Below are positions 1-9,031 of a stretch of DNA of 19,254 nt, one piece after another. Positions within the stretch are counted from its first letter, which is position 1; the number at the start of each line of letters is the position of its first letter. Source of the stretch: Cellvibrionales bacterium (GTDB lineage: Bacteria; Pseudomonadota; Gammaproteobacteria; Pseudomonadales; UBA7434); assembly GCA_018668095.1 (NCBI GenBank), contig JABIQF010000083.1, positions 1 through 19,254 on the forward strand, given 5' to 3'. Below the pieces are notes generated by a model that made no database searches, was not told where the DNA came from, and saw only the letters and a list, made by a program, of their open reading frames with translations. A program made the position numbers and the translations under genes.

Positions 1-1
1 C

Positions 2-928
2 ACTATTACGCTGCCTGATGGTGAGCAATATAAGCAAATGTCGACCATTGAAACGATTTTTGATCGCTTGATGGAAAAACGGCATAACCGTTCGACGACT
101 TTGGTTGCCCTAGGTGGTGGAGTGGTTGGCGATATGACCGGCTTTGCGGCAGCAAGCTATCAGCGTGGGGTTAAATTTGTCCAAATTCCGACTACATTGC
201 TAGCTCAGGTTGATTCTTCTGTGGGCGGTAAAACAGGAATTAATCACCCGCGTGGCAAAAATATGATTGGTGCATTTCACCAGCCGGTCGCGGTGATAAT
301 CGATACGCAAACTTTATCAACTTTGCCGCCTCGTGAGTTTCAAGCGGGCTTAGCAGAAGTTATTAAATACGGCTTGATTTGCGATGCTGAGTTTTTTGTT
401 TGGCTAGAAGATAATATCGACAAATTAATGAATCGTGATGGCGAGGCGTTACGCTATGCCATTGCGCGTTCTTGTGAGAACAAGGCTAAAGTGGTTGCCG
501 CCGATGAGCGAGAGGGTGGTATTCGCGCCATTCTTAATCTTGGTCATACCTTTGGCCATGCCATAGAGACCGCTACTCAGTATAAAGTTTGGCTGCATGG
601 TGAGGCCGTCGGTTTTGGTATGTTAATGGCGCTCGATTTATCCCATCGTTTAGGGCTTTTACCTATCGAAGATGTGCAGCGTGGGGAGCGGTTGATTCAA
701 GCAGCGGGTTTACCCGTTACGCCACCTGAGGGCTTGCCGGATGTTGACGGTATTATTGAGTTGATGGGTATGGACAAAAAAGTACTCAATGGCCAATTGC
801 GTTTAATCTTGGTTCGCGCCATAGGTGATGCGTTTGTTGCTGATGATGTTGATATTGAAATGCTGAAGCTAACGTTGGCTGATTATTTAGGCCGTTCGTT
901 AAGTTCTGCGTTAAAACCTATGGCGTGA
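2..928 (+). CDS. aroB: 3-dehydroquinate synthase, 5'-truncated by window edge
   Basis: Second step of the shikimate pathway: converts DAHP to 3-dehydroquinate using NAD and a divalent metal, in the cytoplasm. The reading frame is open to the first bases and already reads like AroB there (LPDGEQYK), so the true start lies upstream; the in-frame ATG at 38 is internal. 308 codons are visible against about 360 for the family. The NAD-binding GGGVVGD motif, the PTTLLAQVDSSVGGKTG segment and the metal-ligand motifs GLAEVIKYG, GHTFGHAIE and WLHGEAVG are all intact. The stop overlaps the next gene's GTG in GTGA, suggesting translational coupling with the DamX-like gene, as in the aroK-aroB-damX operons of gammaproteobacteria. 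aroK would be expected just upstream, outside the window. Confidence 0.97.
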   Translation, partial: TITLPDGEQYKQMSTIETIFDRLMEKRHNRSTTLVALGGGVVGDMTGFAAASYQRGVKFVQIPTTLLAQVDSSVGGKTGINHPRGKNMIGAFHQPVAVIIDTQTLSTLPPREFQAGLAEVIKYGLICDAEFFVWLEDNIDKLMNRDGEALRYAIARSCENKAKVVAADEREGGIRAILNLGHTFGHAIETATQYKVWLHGEAVGFGMLMALDLSHRLGLLPIEDVQRGERLIQAAGLPVTPPEGLPDVDGIIELMGMDKKVLNGQLRLILVRAIGDAFVADDVDIEMLKLTLADYLGRSLSSALKPMA

Positions 929-2580
929 CGTTGACTATGTCTAATAAGCAAACTCAGCAGTTTAATCATCGAGGTCATGCATTGCCTGGCAGTGAAGCTG
1001 TGGCTAGTCATTCAGGCCGAAGTATTAAAAGCCAAGAGCAGTTTAAGCAATATTTGAGTAACTACCGTTTTGAGCGTGATCCGTTTTCTGATGCGGGGGC
1101 GAGCGGTTTATTTTTTGCGGGTGGCGGTCGCAAAGAGGCGGTGGAGTCGCTGCTTCATTACTCACGTTATGGCAGTACGCCGGTATTTTTAACAGGTCAT
1201 ATTGGCTGTGGTAAAACAACGACCTTAAAGGCGCTAATTAGCGAGCTAGAAAGCGATGTTGACGTTGCGGTTGTCCCGGCACTGTTGATGGTTACGCCCA
1301 GTCAGTTTTTTATCGCGATGGCTAAAGGGTTTGGTGCTGAGTCTATGGTAGACAGCGTCATGGATTTGGCGGCCATTACACAGCAGTTGCTAGCGTTGTT
1401 TAAGGATAACGCTATTAGTGATAAGCAGTCTTTTCTCTGCATTGATAACATTCAAGATTTACCCAGCGATGTTGTTAGCGCACTTTTTGAATTGCTTTCA
1501 CTTGCCGATGGTGATTTAGGTATTTTATTCATCGGAGAGTTGGCAGCGACAGTGATGCTAGAATCGGCTGCTGAGCAAAGCGATCTTCTGTTGAATCGTA
1601 TTGAGCTGGCTTCGCTTGATCAGCAAGATGTCAGTGCCTATGTAAAGTATCGTCTTGATGCGGTTGGCTATAACGGCGAATTCCCATTAACCGAGATGCA
1701 ATTGCGAGCGCTCACTTATCGAAGCCAGGGGAGTCTCACTCAGATTCATTCTGTTGCGCGCAGTATGCTGATAGCGGGCATGGACAATGTGAAAAATGAG
1801 CGTTCGCCATTCCCGATAACCCATCTGTTGGCATTGATCTTTTTAACGCTTTTAATCGTAATAGGTTGGAGGCATGAAAAAACTGCCGAGGTGGTTGCAG
1901 AGCCCGATCCTATTGTGTTGGAGCCGGCCGTATTGGTGCAAGCCAAGCCTGTAAAGCGAGCAGCGACTGTTGACAATGACTCCAGCGGTATCAACGCAGC
2001 GGTCGTCAATGAGGTTGTTAGTCCTGAAAGCAGCATACTAACGGGTAAAACTGCTGCAGAGGTAAAGACCGCTCTTAAGGTTTTGGCGGCTGATGCTGCC
2101 AATGTTAGCCGTCAACCTGTTGCTGCTAGCGACCCATTGTTACCGCCTGAGTCGGCCGAGGTAATTTCTGCCAATAGTCAGGCTGAGAAGCTAAATACCG
2201 TCGAGCCGGTTGTTTTAGGGTCTGCCACTGAGGCAGTTATGCCTGAAGAGGTGAAAACGTATTCAGCGCATAAACGCTTAATTGCTTGGCCACAAGTGGG
2301 CTATGCCTTGCAGATTTTTGGTACGCACAATGCTAAGCGCGCTAAACAGCTTGTAGAGCAGTATTTTGGTGAGGCAGATCTTCTATTTTATGAAACGCGG
2401 CATAACGGCCGACCTTGGTATGTCGTAGTAAATGGCCCTTATACGGGGCGAGAGTCGGCCAAATTGAGTATTGAGCAATTGCCCGAGGGTTTACAGCGCC
2501 TTCGTCCTTGGCCAAGAAATATCGCCAGTATTCAAGCGGATATCAGGCGATTTAGCGCTGCGGTTGCAGCAGATCAATAG
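925..2580 (+). CDS. damX: DamX-like AAA ATPase with C-terminal SPOR domain
   Basis: Inner-membrane protein probably recruited to the septum through its SPOR domain, which in this family binds glycan strands denuded of stem peptides. Residues 50-285 form an ExeA/GspA-like AAA module with Walker A (GHIGCGKT, 91-98) and Walker B (FLCIDN, 170-175). One hydrophobic segment (about 299-315) is followed by an Ala/Val-rich, low-complexity periplasmic linker (320-450) and a SPOR domain (about 458-530, containing YALQIFGTH and PWYVVVNGPY). Long N-terminal ATPase, TM, linker and SPOR is the DamX/PA5037 architecture, and the position directly after aroB agrees. The GTG at 925 overlaps the aroB stop; ATG at 937 is an alternative start removing four residues. 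No strong Shine-Dalgarno precedes either. E. coli DamX lacks an obvious intact ATPase signature, so the functional Walker motifs here fit the Pseudomonas-type homologue better. Confidence 0.88.
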   Translation: MTLTMSNKQTQQFNHRGHALPGSEAVASHSGRSIKSQEQFKQYLSNYRFERDPFSDAGASGLFFAGGGRKEAVESLLHYSRYGSTPVFLTGHIGCGKTTTLKALISELESDVDVAVVPALLMVTPSQFFIAMAKGFGAESMVDSVMDLAAITQQLLALFKDNAISDKQSFLCIDNIQDLPSDVVSALFELLSLADGDLGILFIGELAATVMLESAAEQSDLLLNRIELASLDQQDVSAYVKYRLDAVGYNGEFPLTEMQLRALTYRSQGSLTQIHSVARSMLIAGMDNVKNERSPFPITHLLALIFLTLLIVIGWRHEKTAEVVAEPDPIVLEPAVLVQAKPVKRAATVDNDSSGINAAVVNEVVSPESSILTGKTAAEVKTALKVLAADAANVSRQPVAASDPLLPPESAEVISANSQAEKLNTVEPVVLGSATEAVMPEEVKTYSAHKRLIAWPQVGYALQIFGTHNAKRAKQLVEQYFGEADLLFYETRHNGRPWYVVVNGPYTGRESAKLSIEQLPEGLQRLRPWPRNIASIQADIRRFSAAVAADQ

Positions 2581-2693
2581 CCGCAGTCTAATAGTTTGTT
2601 TGTGCAGTGCTGCAAGTGATCGAAGGGGCCTTTAATACGGGGCCCATTAACGAGAATAATGTTTGAAATAGTGCTCCGGTAATCCCGATCAAC

Positions 2694-2706
2694 AGGCTTT
2701 TAGCCT
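2694..2706 (+). repeat. Small hairpin AGGCT-TTT-AGCCT
   Basis: A perfect 5-bp stem with a 3-nt loop, about 115 bp after the damX-like stop. A T-rich stretch (TTATTTTTT, around 2728-2736) follows only after about 20 bases, so it is a poor match to a Rho-independent terminator. It may help end aroB-damX transcription, but this is weakly supported. Confidence 0.25.
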
Positions 2707-2789
2707 CTCTAATGAGTTGTTTCACTTATTTTTTGCGCGTGATGGGTTTGCTACCTTGAAAATGCGCGCCTGAGTGCGGAAAATGTGTA

Positions 2790-2801
2790 ATTGTTCACAA
2801 T
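2790..2801. promoter_or_regulatory. Palindrome ATTGT-TC-ACAAT overlapping a -35 element
   Basis: Perfect 5-bp inverted repeat with a 2-bp centre, overlapping the -35 hexamer of the distal gltB promoter candidate. Position and symmetry fit an operator for a dimeric regulator, but no regulator can be named from the sequence. Confidence 0.35.
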
Positions 2802-2819
2802 CGCGCTTACGTGTAGAAT
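2791..2819 (+). promoter_or_regulatory. Candidate sigma-70 promoter, distal, for gltBD
   Basis: TTGTTC (2791-2796) and TAGAAT (2814-2819) are separated by exactly 17 bp. The -10 matches the consensus at five of six positions and the -35 at three of six. It would give a leader of roughly 90 nt ahead of gltB. Confidence 0.4.
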
Positions 2820-2859
2820 ACACCCCCCATTTTGGTCTGACCTGCATTTTTCAGCCTTA

Positions 2860-2887
2860 TTGGTGTTGTGTAAGTCCTTATTATAAT
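2860..2887 (+). promoter_or_regulatory. Candidate sigma-70 promoter, proximal, for gltBD
   Basis: A perfect TATAAT (2882-2887) lies 16 bp after TTGGTG (2860-2865). Transcription would start about 23 nt upstream of the gltB ATG, leaving room for the GGAAG ribosome-binding site at 2906-2910. The region is AT-rich, so a chance match is possible. Confidence 0.35.
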
Positions 2888-2916
2888 TAAAGTTTTTCTT
2901 CTTTTGGAAGCGTTAT

Positions 2917-5900
2917 ATGAGTAAAGGTTTGTACCGTCCTGAGGAATTCCGGGACAACTGTGGTTTTGGTTTAATCGCCCATCTTAAGGGTGATGCTAGT
3001 CATCGCCTGCTTTCTACGGCTATCGAGTCATTAACCTGTATGACGCATCGAGGCGGAATTGCGCCTGACGGTAAGACCGGTGATGGTTGTGGTTTATTGT
3101 TTAGCAAGCCTGACAGCTTTCTGCGCTCGGTTGCTCAAGATGATGCCGGCATTACGCTGCCTGAAAATTACGCGGTCGCGATGTTATTTCTTAACCGCGA
3201 AGCGGCTATTCAATCGGATCAAAAAACGCAGATAGAAAGCGTACTTGCTGCTCAAGGTTTAAAATCATTAGGCTGGCGTCAAGTGCCTGTTGATAGCAGT
3301 GTTTTGGGTCAGATTGCACTCGGCAATATGCCTGATATTTATCAGCTCTTTATTGGTTTTGCTGACTCCGAAGAGAGCAAAGATAATGCCCATGAAGCTG
3401 AGTTATTTATCGCTCGTCGTTTACTCGAAAAAGCTTTAACAGGTTCGCCAGATTTTTATATCTGTAGTTTTTCTACGCAAGTTATTTCTTACAAGGGTTT
3501 AATGATGCCGGTTGATTTAACCGGTTTCTATCCTGATTTAGCGGACGAACGTATCGCCGCTTCGATTTGTGTTTTTCATCAACGTTTTTCCACTAACACT
3601 TTACCGCAGTGGCCGTTGGCGCAGCCTTTTAGAATGTTGGCGCACAATGGTGAAATCAATACAATTTTGGGTAACCGAAATTGGTCTGATGCACGTCGTA
3701 AAAAGTTTGTATCACCGGCATTGGGTGATATCGATGCCATAGCGCCATTGGTTAACCGTTCGGGCTCTGATTCATCGAGCATGGATAACATGTTAGAAGT
3801 TCTCACCGTGGGTGGTGTAGATCTTTATCGCGCAGCTCGCATGTTAGTTCCGCCAGCTTGGCAAAATGTTGAAACGATGGATGCCGATTTGCGTGCATTC
3901 TATGAATATAACTCAATGCATATGGAGCCTTGGGATGGTCCTGCCGGTTTGGTAGTGACAGATGGTCGCCAAGCGGTCTGCATGCTTGATCGAAATGGCT
4001 TACGTCCAGCGCGTTATGTCATTACTAAAGATAACTTTATTACCTTAGCGTCTGAAATCGGCACCTATGCTTATAAACCAGAAGATGTAGTTGATAAAGG
4101 TCGTGTTGGTCCGGGTCAAATGTTGGCGGTAGATACCGTAACAGGTGAGCTACTTCATACAGCTGATATTGATGCTAAGTTAAAGCAAGGTCAGCCTTAT
4201 AAGCAATGGCTTCAAGAGCATGCTATTCGCGTTGAAAGTCACTTTGGCCAGTCGAGTAATATTCCGCAAGGTCCAGACAGTATTGATCGCGATGCCTTTC
4301 ATGTCAGCATGAAAATGTTTCAGGTGTCTTTTGAAGAGCGTGATCAAGTGTTGCGTCCATTGGCTGAGTCGGGTCAAGAAGCGACGGGCTCAATGGGTGA
4401 TGATACGCCGATGGCTGTGTTGTCGAAAAAACAGCGCTCGCTTTATGATTATTTTAGACAGCAGTTTGCGCAAGTGACAAATCCACCGATAGATCCGTTA
4501 CGTGAATCTATTGTTATGTCGTTGGAAACCTGTATTGGTTCTGAGCGTAGTGTGTTTGAAGAAACGCCTGATCATGCAAGACGTATGATTTTTGCATCGC
4601 CGGTATTATCGCCCGGTAAGTTCCGTGCGGTTTGCGATCCTGAAGGCAGAGGAAAAGCGTTAGAGCAAGGTGTCGCCGATTACTTCCCTGTTCATTATAT
4701 CGATTTGAATTTTGATACATCGGTAATGAATGTTGAAGAAGCTGTTCGCGGTATTTGTGATAATGCCGAAGCAGCTGTTATTGAAGGTAAAGTTATTCTA
4801 GTGCTGGATGACAGTAAGTTATCCGGTGAGCGTTTACCGGTTCATGCCTTGATGGCGACAGGTGCAGTGCATCATCGTCTTGTGCAAAAAGGTTTACGCT
4901 GTGATGCGAATATCGTGGTTAAAACAGGTACCGCACGTGACCCTCATCATATAGCCACGTTAATTGGCTTTGGTGCTACGGCTGTTTATCCGTATCTTGC
5001 TTACCAAGTGATTGAAGATTTAATTGAGTCGGGTGAATTGCTTGGCGACCCAATGTCGTTGTTTGCTAATTTCCGCAAAGGCATTAACAAAGGCTTGTTA
5101 AAAATTCTTTCGAAGATGGGTATCTCAACTGTTGCCTCGTATCGTGGTGCACAGTTATTTGAAGCCGTTGGTATTGCCGATGAAATTGTTGACTTATGTT
5201 TCTGTGGTGTTGCTAGTCGTATTAAGGGAGCAGACTTTGTCGACTTCCAAAATGATCAGCAAATTATTGCCCAGCAAGCGTGGTTGAATCGCAAGCCGAT
5301 TGATCAAGGTGGTTTACTGAAGTTTGTTCACGGTGGTGAGTATCATGCGTTTAATCCAGACGTTGTGCAATCATTACAACGTGCCGTACAAAGTGGAGAG
5401 TACTCGCAATATAAAGAGTACGCGACTTTAGTCAATGATCGTCCCATTGCGACACTGCGTGATTTACTTGCATTAAAAACCGATGGTGAAGCGATTGAAA
5501 TAGAAAACGTTGAGCCTATAGAAGCGATTCTTAAACGCTTTGATTCAGCGGGTATGTCATTAGGTGCGTTGTCACCCGAAGCGCATGAAGGGTTAGCCAT
5601 GGCCATGAATGGCATGGGTGGTCGATCAAACTCAGGTGAGGGCGGTGAAGATCCTGCGCGCTATGGCACCAATCGAGTTTCAAAAATAAAGCAAATTGCT
5701 TCGGGCCGTTTTGGTGTAACGCCTGCGTATTTAGTTAACGCCGAAGTGTTACAAATTAAAGTTGCTCAAGGCGCGAAGCCTGGTGAAGGTGGTCAGCTTC
5801 CTGGCGGTAAAGTGAATGCATTGATTGCTCGCTTGCGTCATTCAGTACCGGGGGTGACATTAATTTCACCACCACCCCATCATGATATATATTCGATTGA

Positions 5901-7416
5901 AGATTTAGCGCAATTAATTTTTGATCTCAAGCAAGTTAATCCGTTAGCTTTAGTGTCAGTTAAATTAGTATCTGAACCGGGTGTAGGAACCATTGCTGCT
6001 GGTGTAGCAAAAGCGTATGCCGATTTAATTACCATTTCAGGTTATGACGGTGGTACGGCAGCGAGTCCATTAACGTCGATTCGCAATGCAGGTTCACCTT
6101 GGGAATTAGGTCTTGCAGAAACACATCAAGCACTGCGCATTAATCAGTTGCGCGGTAAAGTTCGCGTGCAAACAGATGGCGGTTTAAAAACGGGTCTTGA
6201 TGTTATTAAAGCAGCTATTTTGGGTGCCGAAACATTTGGCTTTGGTACCGCGCCAATGGTTGCATTGGGTTGTAAGTACTTGCGTATTTGTCATTTGAAT
6301 AACTGTGCGACAGGTGTCGCGACTCAAAATGAGCAGCTGCGTGATGAGCATTACATTGGCACTGCAGAAATGGCGAGCAACTTCTTTAAATTTGTTGCTG
6401 AAGAAACGCGCGAATGGTTAGCGATATTGGGTGTGTCCAGCCTCGGTGATTTAGTCGGCCGCACGGAATTGTTAGATATGCTTTCGGGTCATACTGAGAA
6501 GCAAGGCAAGTTGGACTTAAGTCCAATGCTTTATAACGATGCGATTCCTGCCGATGCGCCACAGACTTGTCAGGTGCCATTTAACAGTCCGTTTGACCAA
6601 GGCAAACTTGCCGAAGTCATGGTTGAAAACGCTTTAACAGCGATTCAAACAAAAGCGGGCGGCAGTTATGACTATGATGTCACTAACTGTGACCGTTCGA
6701 TTGGTGCGCGCTTGTCGGGCGAGATTGCTCGATTGCACGGTAATGCAGGTATGGCAGATACGCCAATACAACTTAATTTAACTGGCACAGTCGGTCAAAG
6801 TTTTGGTGTGTGGAATGCCGGCGGTTTGAATATGCATTTAACCGGTGATGCGAACGATTATGTGGGTAAAGGTATGGCCGGCGGTGAGTTAGTTGTCGTG
6901 CCACCACCTAACAGTGCATTCGAGTCTCGTCACACACCTATTTTAGGTAACACCTGTTTGTACGGTGCAACAGGCGGTAAATTATTAGCAGCGGGTAGAG
7001 CCGGCGAAAGATTTGCGGTAAGAAACTCGGGCGCTCATACCGTTATTGAGGGTGCGGGCGATCACTGTTGCGAATATATGACAGGCGGTATTGTGACTGT
7101 CTTGGGTGATACGGGCTACAACTTTGGTGCAGGCATGACCGGTGGTCTTGCTTATGTGCTTGATGAAGATCGACAATTTGTTGATCGTTATAATCATGAG
7201 TTAGTAGAGATTTGCCGTATTAACACTGAGAGCTTTGAACCTTATAAGCGTCATTTGCGTGGCATCATTCAAGAGTTCGCAGAGCGAACAGGAAGTGAAT
7301 GGGGTGCGCATTTAGCGGCTAATTTTGATGATTACTTGAGACTCTTTTGGTTAGTGAAACCAAAAGCAGCTAATTTAGCTGTGCTGCTCGATAGTGTGCG
7401 TTCGCGCGCAGCGTAA
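2917..7416 (+). CDS. gltB: Glutamate synthase (NADPH) large subunit
   Basis: Alpha subunit of GOGAT: hydrolyses glutamine and transfers the ammonia to 2-oxoglutarate, giving two glutamates. 1499 residues is the usual bacterial length. The class II amidotransferase begins at Cys15 (NCGFGL), so a 14-residue propeptide should be removed to expose the N-terminal nucleophile. HNGEINT and NRSGSDS belong to this glutaminase domain. The FMN/synthase domain starts near residue 875 (SAGMSLGALS) and includes GGRSNSGEGGEDP and the ammonia/2-oxoglutarate site segments. Cys1119, Cys1125 and Cys1130 (CX5CX4C) are the 3Fe-4S ligands. The C-terminal GXGXG beta-helix follows from about 1270. GGAAG at 2906-2910 is a good ribosome-binding site 6 nt from the ATG. 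gltD follows after 26 bp and supplies electrons from NADPH. Confidence 0.98.
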   Translation: MSKGLYRPEEFRDNCGFGLIAHLKGDASHRLLSTAIESLTCMTHRGGIAPDGKTGDGCGLLFSKPDSFLRSVAQDDAGITLPENYAVAMLFLNREAAIQSDQKTQIESVLAAQGLKSLGWRQVPVDSSVLGQIALGNMPDIYQLFIGFADSEESKDNAHEAELFIARRLLEKALTGSPDFYICSFSTQVISYKGLMMPVDLTGFYPDLADERIAASICVFHQRFSTNTLPQWPLAQPFRMLAHNGEINTILGNRNWSDARRKKFVSPALGDIDAIAPLVNRSGSDSSSMDNMLEVLTVGGVDLYRAARMLVPPAWQNVETMDADLRAFYEYNSMHMEPWDGPAGLVVTDGRQAVCMLDRNGLRPARYVITKDNFITLASEIGTYAYKPEDVVDKGRVGPGQMLAVDTVTGELLHTADIDAKLKQGQPYKQWLQEHAIRVESHFGQSSNIPQGPDSIDRDAFHVSMKMFQVSFEERDQVLRPLAESGQEATGSMGDDTPMAVLSKKQRSLYDYFRQQFAQVTNPPIDPLRESIVMSLETCIGSERSVFEETPDHARRMIFASPVLSPGKFRAVCDPEGRGKALEQGVADYFPVHYIDLNFDTSVMNVEEAVRGICDNAEAAVIEGKVILVLDDSKLSGERLPVHALMATGAVHHRLVQKGLRCDANIVVKTGTARDPHHIATLIGFGATAVYPYLAYQVIEDLIESGELLGDPMSLFANFRKGINKGLLKILSKMGISTVASYRGAQLFEAVGIADEIVDLCFCGVASRIKGADFVDFQNDQQIIAQQAWLNRKPIDQGGLLKFVHGGEYHAFNPDVVQSLQRAVQSGEYSQYKEYATLVNDRPIATLRDLLALKTDGEAIEIENVEPIEAILKRFDSAGMSLGALSPEAHEGLAMAMNGMGGRSNSGEGGEDPARYGTNRVSKIKQIASGRFGVTPAYLVNAEVLQIKVAQGAKPGEGGQLPGGKVNALIARLRHSVPGVTLISPPPHHDIYSIEDLAQLIFDLKQVNPLALVSVKLVSEPGVGTIAAGVAKAYADLITISGYDGGTAASPLTSIRNAGSPWELGLAETHQALRINQLRGKVRVQTDGGLKTGLDVIKAAILGAETFGFGTAPMVALGCKYLRICHLNNCATGVATQNEQLRDEHYIGTAEMASNFFKFVAEETREWLAILGVSSLGDLVGRTELLDMLSGHTEKQGKLDLSPMLYNDAIPADAPQTCQVPFNSPFDQGKLAEVMVENALTAIQTKAGGSYDYDVTNCDRSIGARLSGEIARLHGNAGMADTPIQLNLTGTVGQSFGVWNAGGLNMHLTGDANDYVGKGMAGGELVVVPPPNSAFESRHTPILGNTCLYGATGGKLLAAGRAGERFAVRNSGAHTVIEGAGDHCCEYMTGGIVTVLGDTGYNFGAGMTGGLAYVLDEDRQFVDRYNHELVEICRINTESFEPYKRHLRGIIQEFAERTGSEWGAHLAANFDDYLRLFWLVKPKAANLAVLLDSVRSRAA

Positions 7417-7442
7417 CTAAATTCTCGATTTGGATTTGATGT

Positions 7443-8921
7443 ATGAGTGAACGATTAAATAACGATTTTCAATTTGTGCAAGTGGGACGTGTCGATCCGG
7501 CGAAGAAGCCAATGGTTGCACGAACCCATGACTATGTAGAGATCTATGAGCCTTTCACACCAACTGAAGCGGCTGATCAATCGCATCGCTGTCTTGAGTG
7601 TGGCAACCCTTATTGTGAGTGGAAGTGCCCAGTACATAACTTTATTCCTAACTGGTTAAAGTTAATTGCTGAAGGCAATATTTTAGAGGCGGCTGAGTTA
7701 AGTCACCAAACCAATACTTTGCCTGAAGTTTGTGGTCGTGTGTGTCCGCAAGATCGTTTGTGTGAAGGGGCTTGTACCCTGAACGACGGTTTTGGTGCAG
7801 TCACCATTGGTTCGGCAGAAAAATATATTAATGATACGGCGATAGCGATGGGTTGGCGTCCAGATTTATCCAATGTTGTGCCTACCGGTAAAAAGGTTGC
7901 CATTATTGGTGCCGGCCCTGCGGGTTTAGGTTGTGCCGATGTATTAGCAAGAGGCGGCGTAAAATCGGTTGTCTTTGATATGCATCCAGAAATAGGCGGC
8001 TTGCTGACGTTTGGTATTCCAGAATTCAAATTAGAAAAACGTGTGATGCAAACACGTCGAGAAATTTTTGAAGGTATGGGTATTGAGTTTCAATTAAATA
8101 CAGAAGTTGGCGAAGAAAATACTGGCCGTGCCGATAATTTTGTAGACATCAAACAATTGTTTGATAAATACGATGCAGTCTTTATGGCGATGGGTACCTA
8201 CACTTATATGAAAGGCGGTTTTCCTGGTGAATCATTGCCGGGTGTATACGACGCCTTGCCGTTTTTGATTTCCAGCGTTAATCGCAATATGGGTTGGGAA
8301 AAGAAACCTGAAGATTATATTAGTATGGAAGGTAAGCGCGTTGTTGTTTTAGGCGGTGGTGATACAGCGATGGATTGTAACCGTACATCGATTCGTCAGC
8401 AGGCAGCATCTGTTTCTTGTGCTTATCGCCGTGATGAAGAGAATATGCCTGGCTCACGTCGTGAAGTGGCGAACGCCAAAGAAGAAGGCGTTATTTTCTC
8501 ATTCAATCGACAGCCCATTGAAATTGTTGGTGATGGTAAAGTAGAAGGCGTTAAAGTAGTTGAAACGCGTTTAGGTGAGCCCGATGAAAGTGGTCGTCGT
8601 GTGCCTGAACCGATTCCGGGCAGTGAAGAAATATTACCTGCCGATGTCGTGTTAATTGCTTTTGGTTTTCGTCCTAATCCAGCTGAGTGGTTTAAAGATC
8701 ACGGTGTTGATACTAACAATTGGGGTGGCGTTGAAGTGACTGACGAAGACGGTAATCGTAAAGATGACGTTAGCACTGAAGGGCAAGGTTATAAATTTCA
8801 AACCGCCAACCCTAAAGTGTTTGCCGGTGGTGATATGGTACGTGGTTCCGATTTAGTGGTAACGGCTATTTGGGAAGGACGTCAGGCTGCAGAAGGTATT
8901 CTTGATTACCTTAATGTTTAG
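7443..8921 (+). CDS. gltD: Glutamate synthase (NADPH) small subunit
   Basis: Beta subunit of GOGAT: oxidises NADPH through FAD and passes electrons via 4Fe-4S clusters to the FMN of GltB. 492 residues, close to the family's usual 470-490. The N-terminal ferredoxin-like part has two cysteine groups, C50/C53/C58/C62 (CLECGNPYCEWKC) and C97/C101/C107/C111. The FAD Rossmann motif GAGPAG is at 156-161 and the NADPH motif GGGDTAMD near 304-311. The C-terminal AGGDMVRG segment is the conserved second FAD contact. It starts 26 bp after gltB with a weak GGA at 7432-7434, so the two are almost certainly one operon with matched expression. Confidence 0.97.
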   Translation: MSERLNNDFQFVQVGRVDPAKKPMVARTHDYVEIYEPFTPTEAADQSHRCLECGNPYCEWKCPVHNFIPNWLKLIAEGNILEAAELSHQTNTLPEVCGRVCPQDRLCEGACTLNDGFGAVTIGSAEKYINDTAIAMGWRPDLSNVVPTGKKVAIIGAGPAGLGCADVLARGGVKSVVFDMHPEIGGLLTFGIPEFKLEKRVMQTRREIFEGMGIEFQLNTEVGEENTGRADNFVDIKQLFDKYDAVFMAMGTYTYMKGGFPGESLPGVYDALPFLISSVNRNMGWEKKPEDYISMEGKRVVVLGGGDTAMDCNRTSIRQQAASVSCAYRRDEENMPGSRREVANAKEEGVIFSFNRQPIEIVGDGKVEGVKVVETRLGEPDESGRRVPEPIPGSEEILPADVVLIAFGFRPNPAEWFKDHGVDTNNWGGVEVTDEDGNRKDDVSTEGQGYKFQTANPKVFAGGDMVRGSDLVVTAIWEGRQAAEGILDYLNV

Positions 8922-8941
8922 TTTTAATGTTTAGTCTTTAA

Positions 8942-8982
8942 GATACCGGTATCAATATTCTGTTTTTTGTTTTGTTTTTTTT
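8942..8982 (+). terminator. Possible weak terminator after gltD
   Basis: A perfect 12-bp palindrome (GATACCGGTATC, 8942-8953) is followed by a T-rich stretch running to about 8982. Because the palindrome has no spacer, the RNA hairpin can only form a short stem of about 4 bp, so termination would be inefficient. The T-richness supports a transcription boundary between gltBD and hemE. Confidence 0.3.
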
Positions 8983-8984
8983 AT

Positions 8985-9007
8985 GGCCCTAGACTTTCGT
9001 CGGGGCC
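8985..9007 (+). promoter_or_regulatory. Hairpin in the hemE leader
   Basis: GGCCCT and GAC on the left pair with GTC and GGGGCC on the right around a TTTC loop, giving a nine-pair stem with one G-T pair and one bulged A. It ends 24 nt before the preferred hemE ATG (9032). The T-run precedes the hairpin and none follows, so it does not look like a forward terminator. It could be a leader structure of hemE or a 3'-end stabiliser of the gltBD message. Confidence 0.4.
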
Positions 9008-9031
9008 TCAATTTATTTGGATGCGGTCTTT

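Larger units (their letters stand above)
2581..2916. other. Intergenic region upstream of gltB
   Basis: 336 bp without a credible gene. It holds a weak stem just after the damX-like stop (GGGCC at 2626-2630 with GGCCC at 2641-2645, no T-run), a small hairpin AGGCT-TTT-AGCCT at 2694-2706, and two candidate sigma-70 promoters plus a small palindrome closer to gltB, listed separately. The length and promoter content suggest gltBD is transcribed independently of aroB-damX. Confidence 0.6.

Noticed and set aside
1746..2102. Reverse-strand open frame of 118 codons inside the damX-like gene
   Set aside because: It lies opposite the low-complexity Ala/Val linker of a well-supported gene, has a compositionally biased translation and no recognisable domain. 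It is a shadow of the forward frame.
7703..8029. Reverse-strand open frame inside gltD
   Set aside because: It is opposite the conserved FeS/FAD region of gltD, and the translation shows no domain. The forward gene explains the sequence.
8942..8982. Strong Rho-independent terminator after gltD
   Set aside because: The palindrome has no loop spacer, so the RNA stem is only about 4 bp. It was kept only as a weak candidate.
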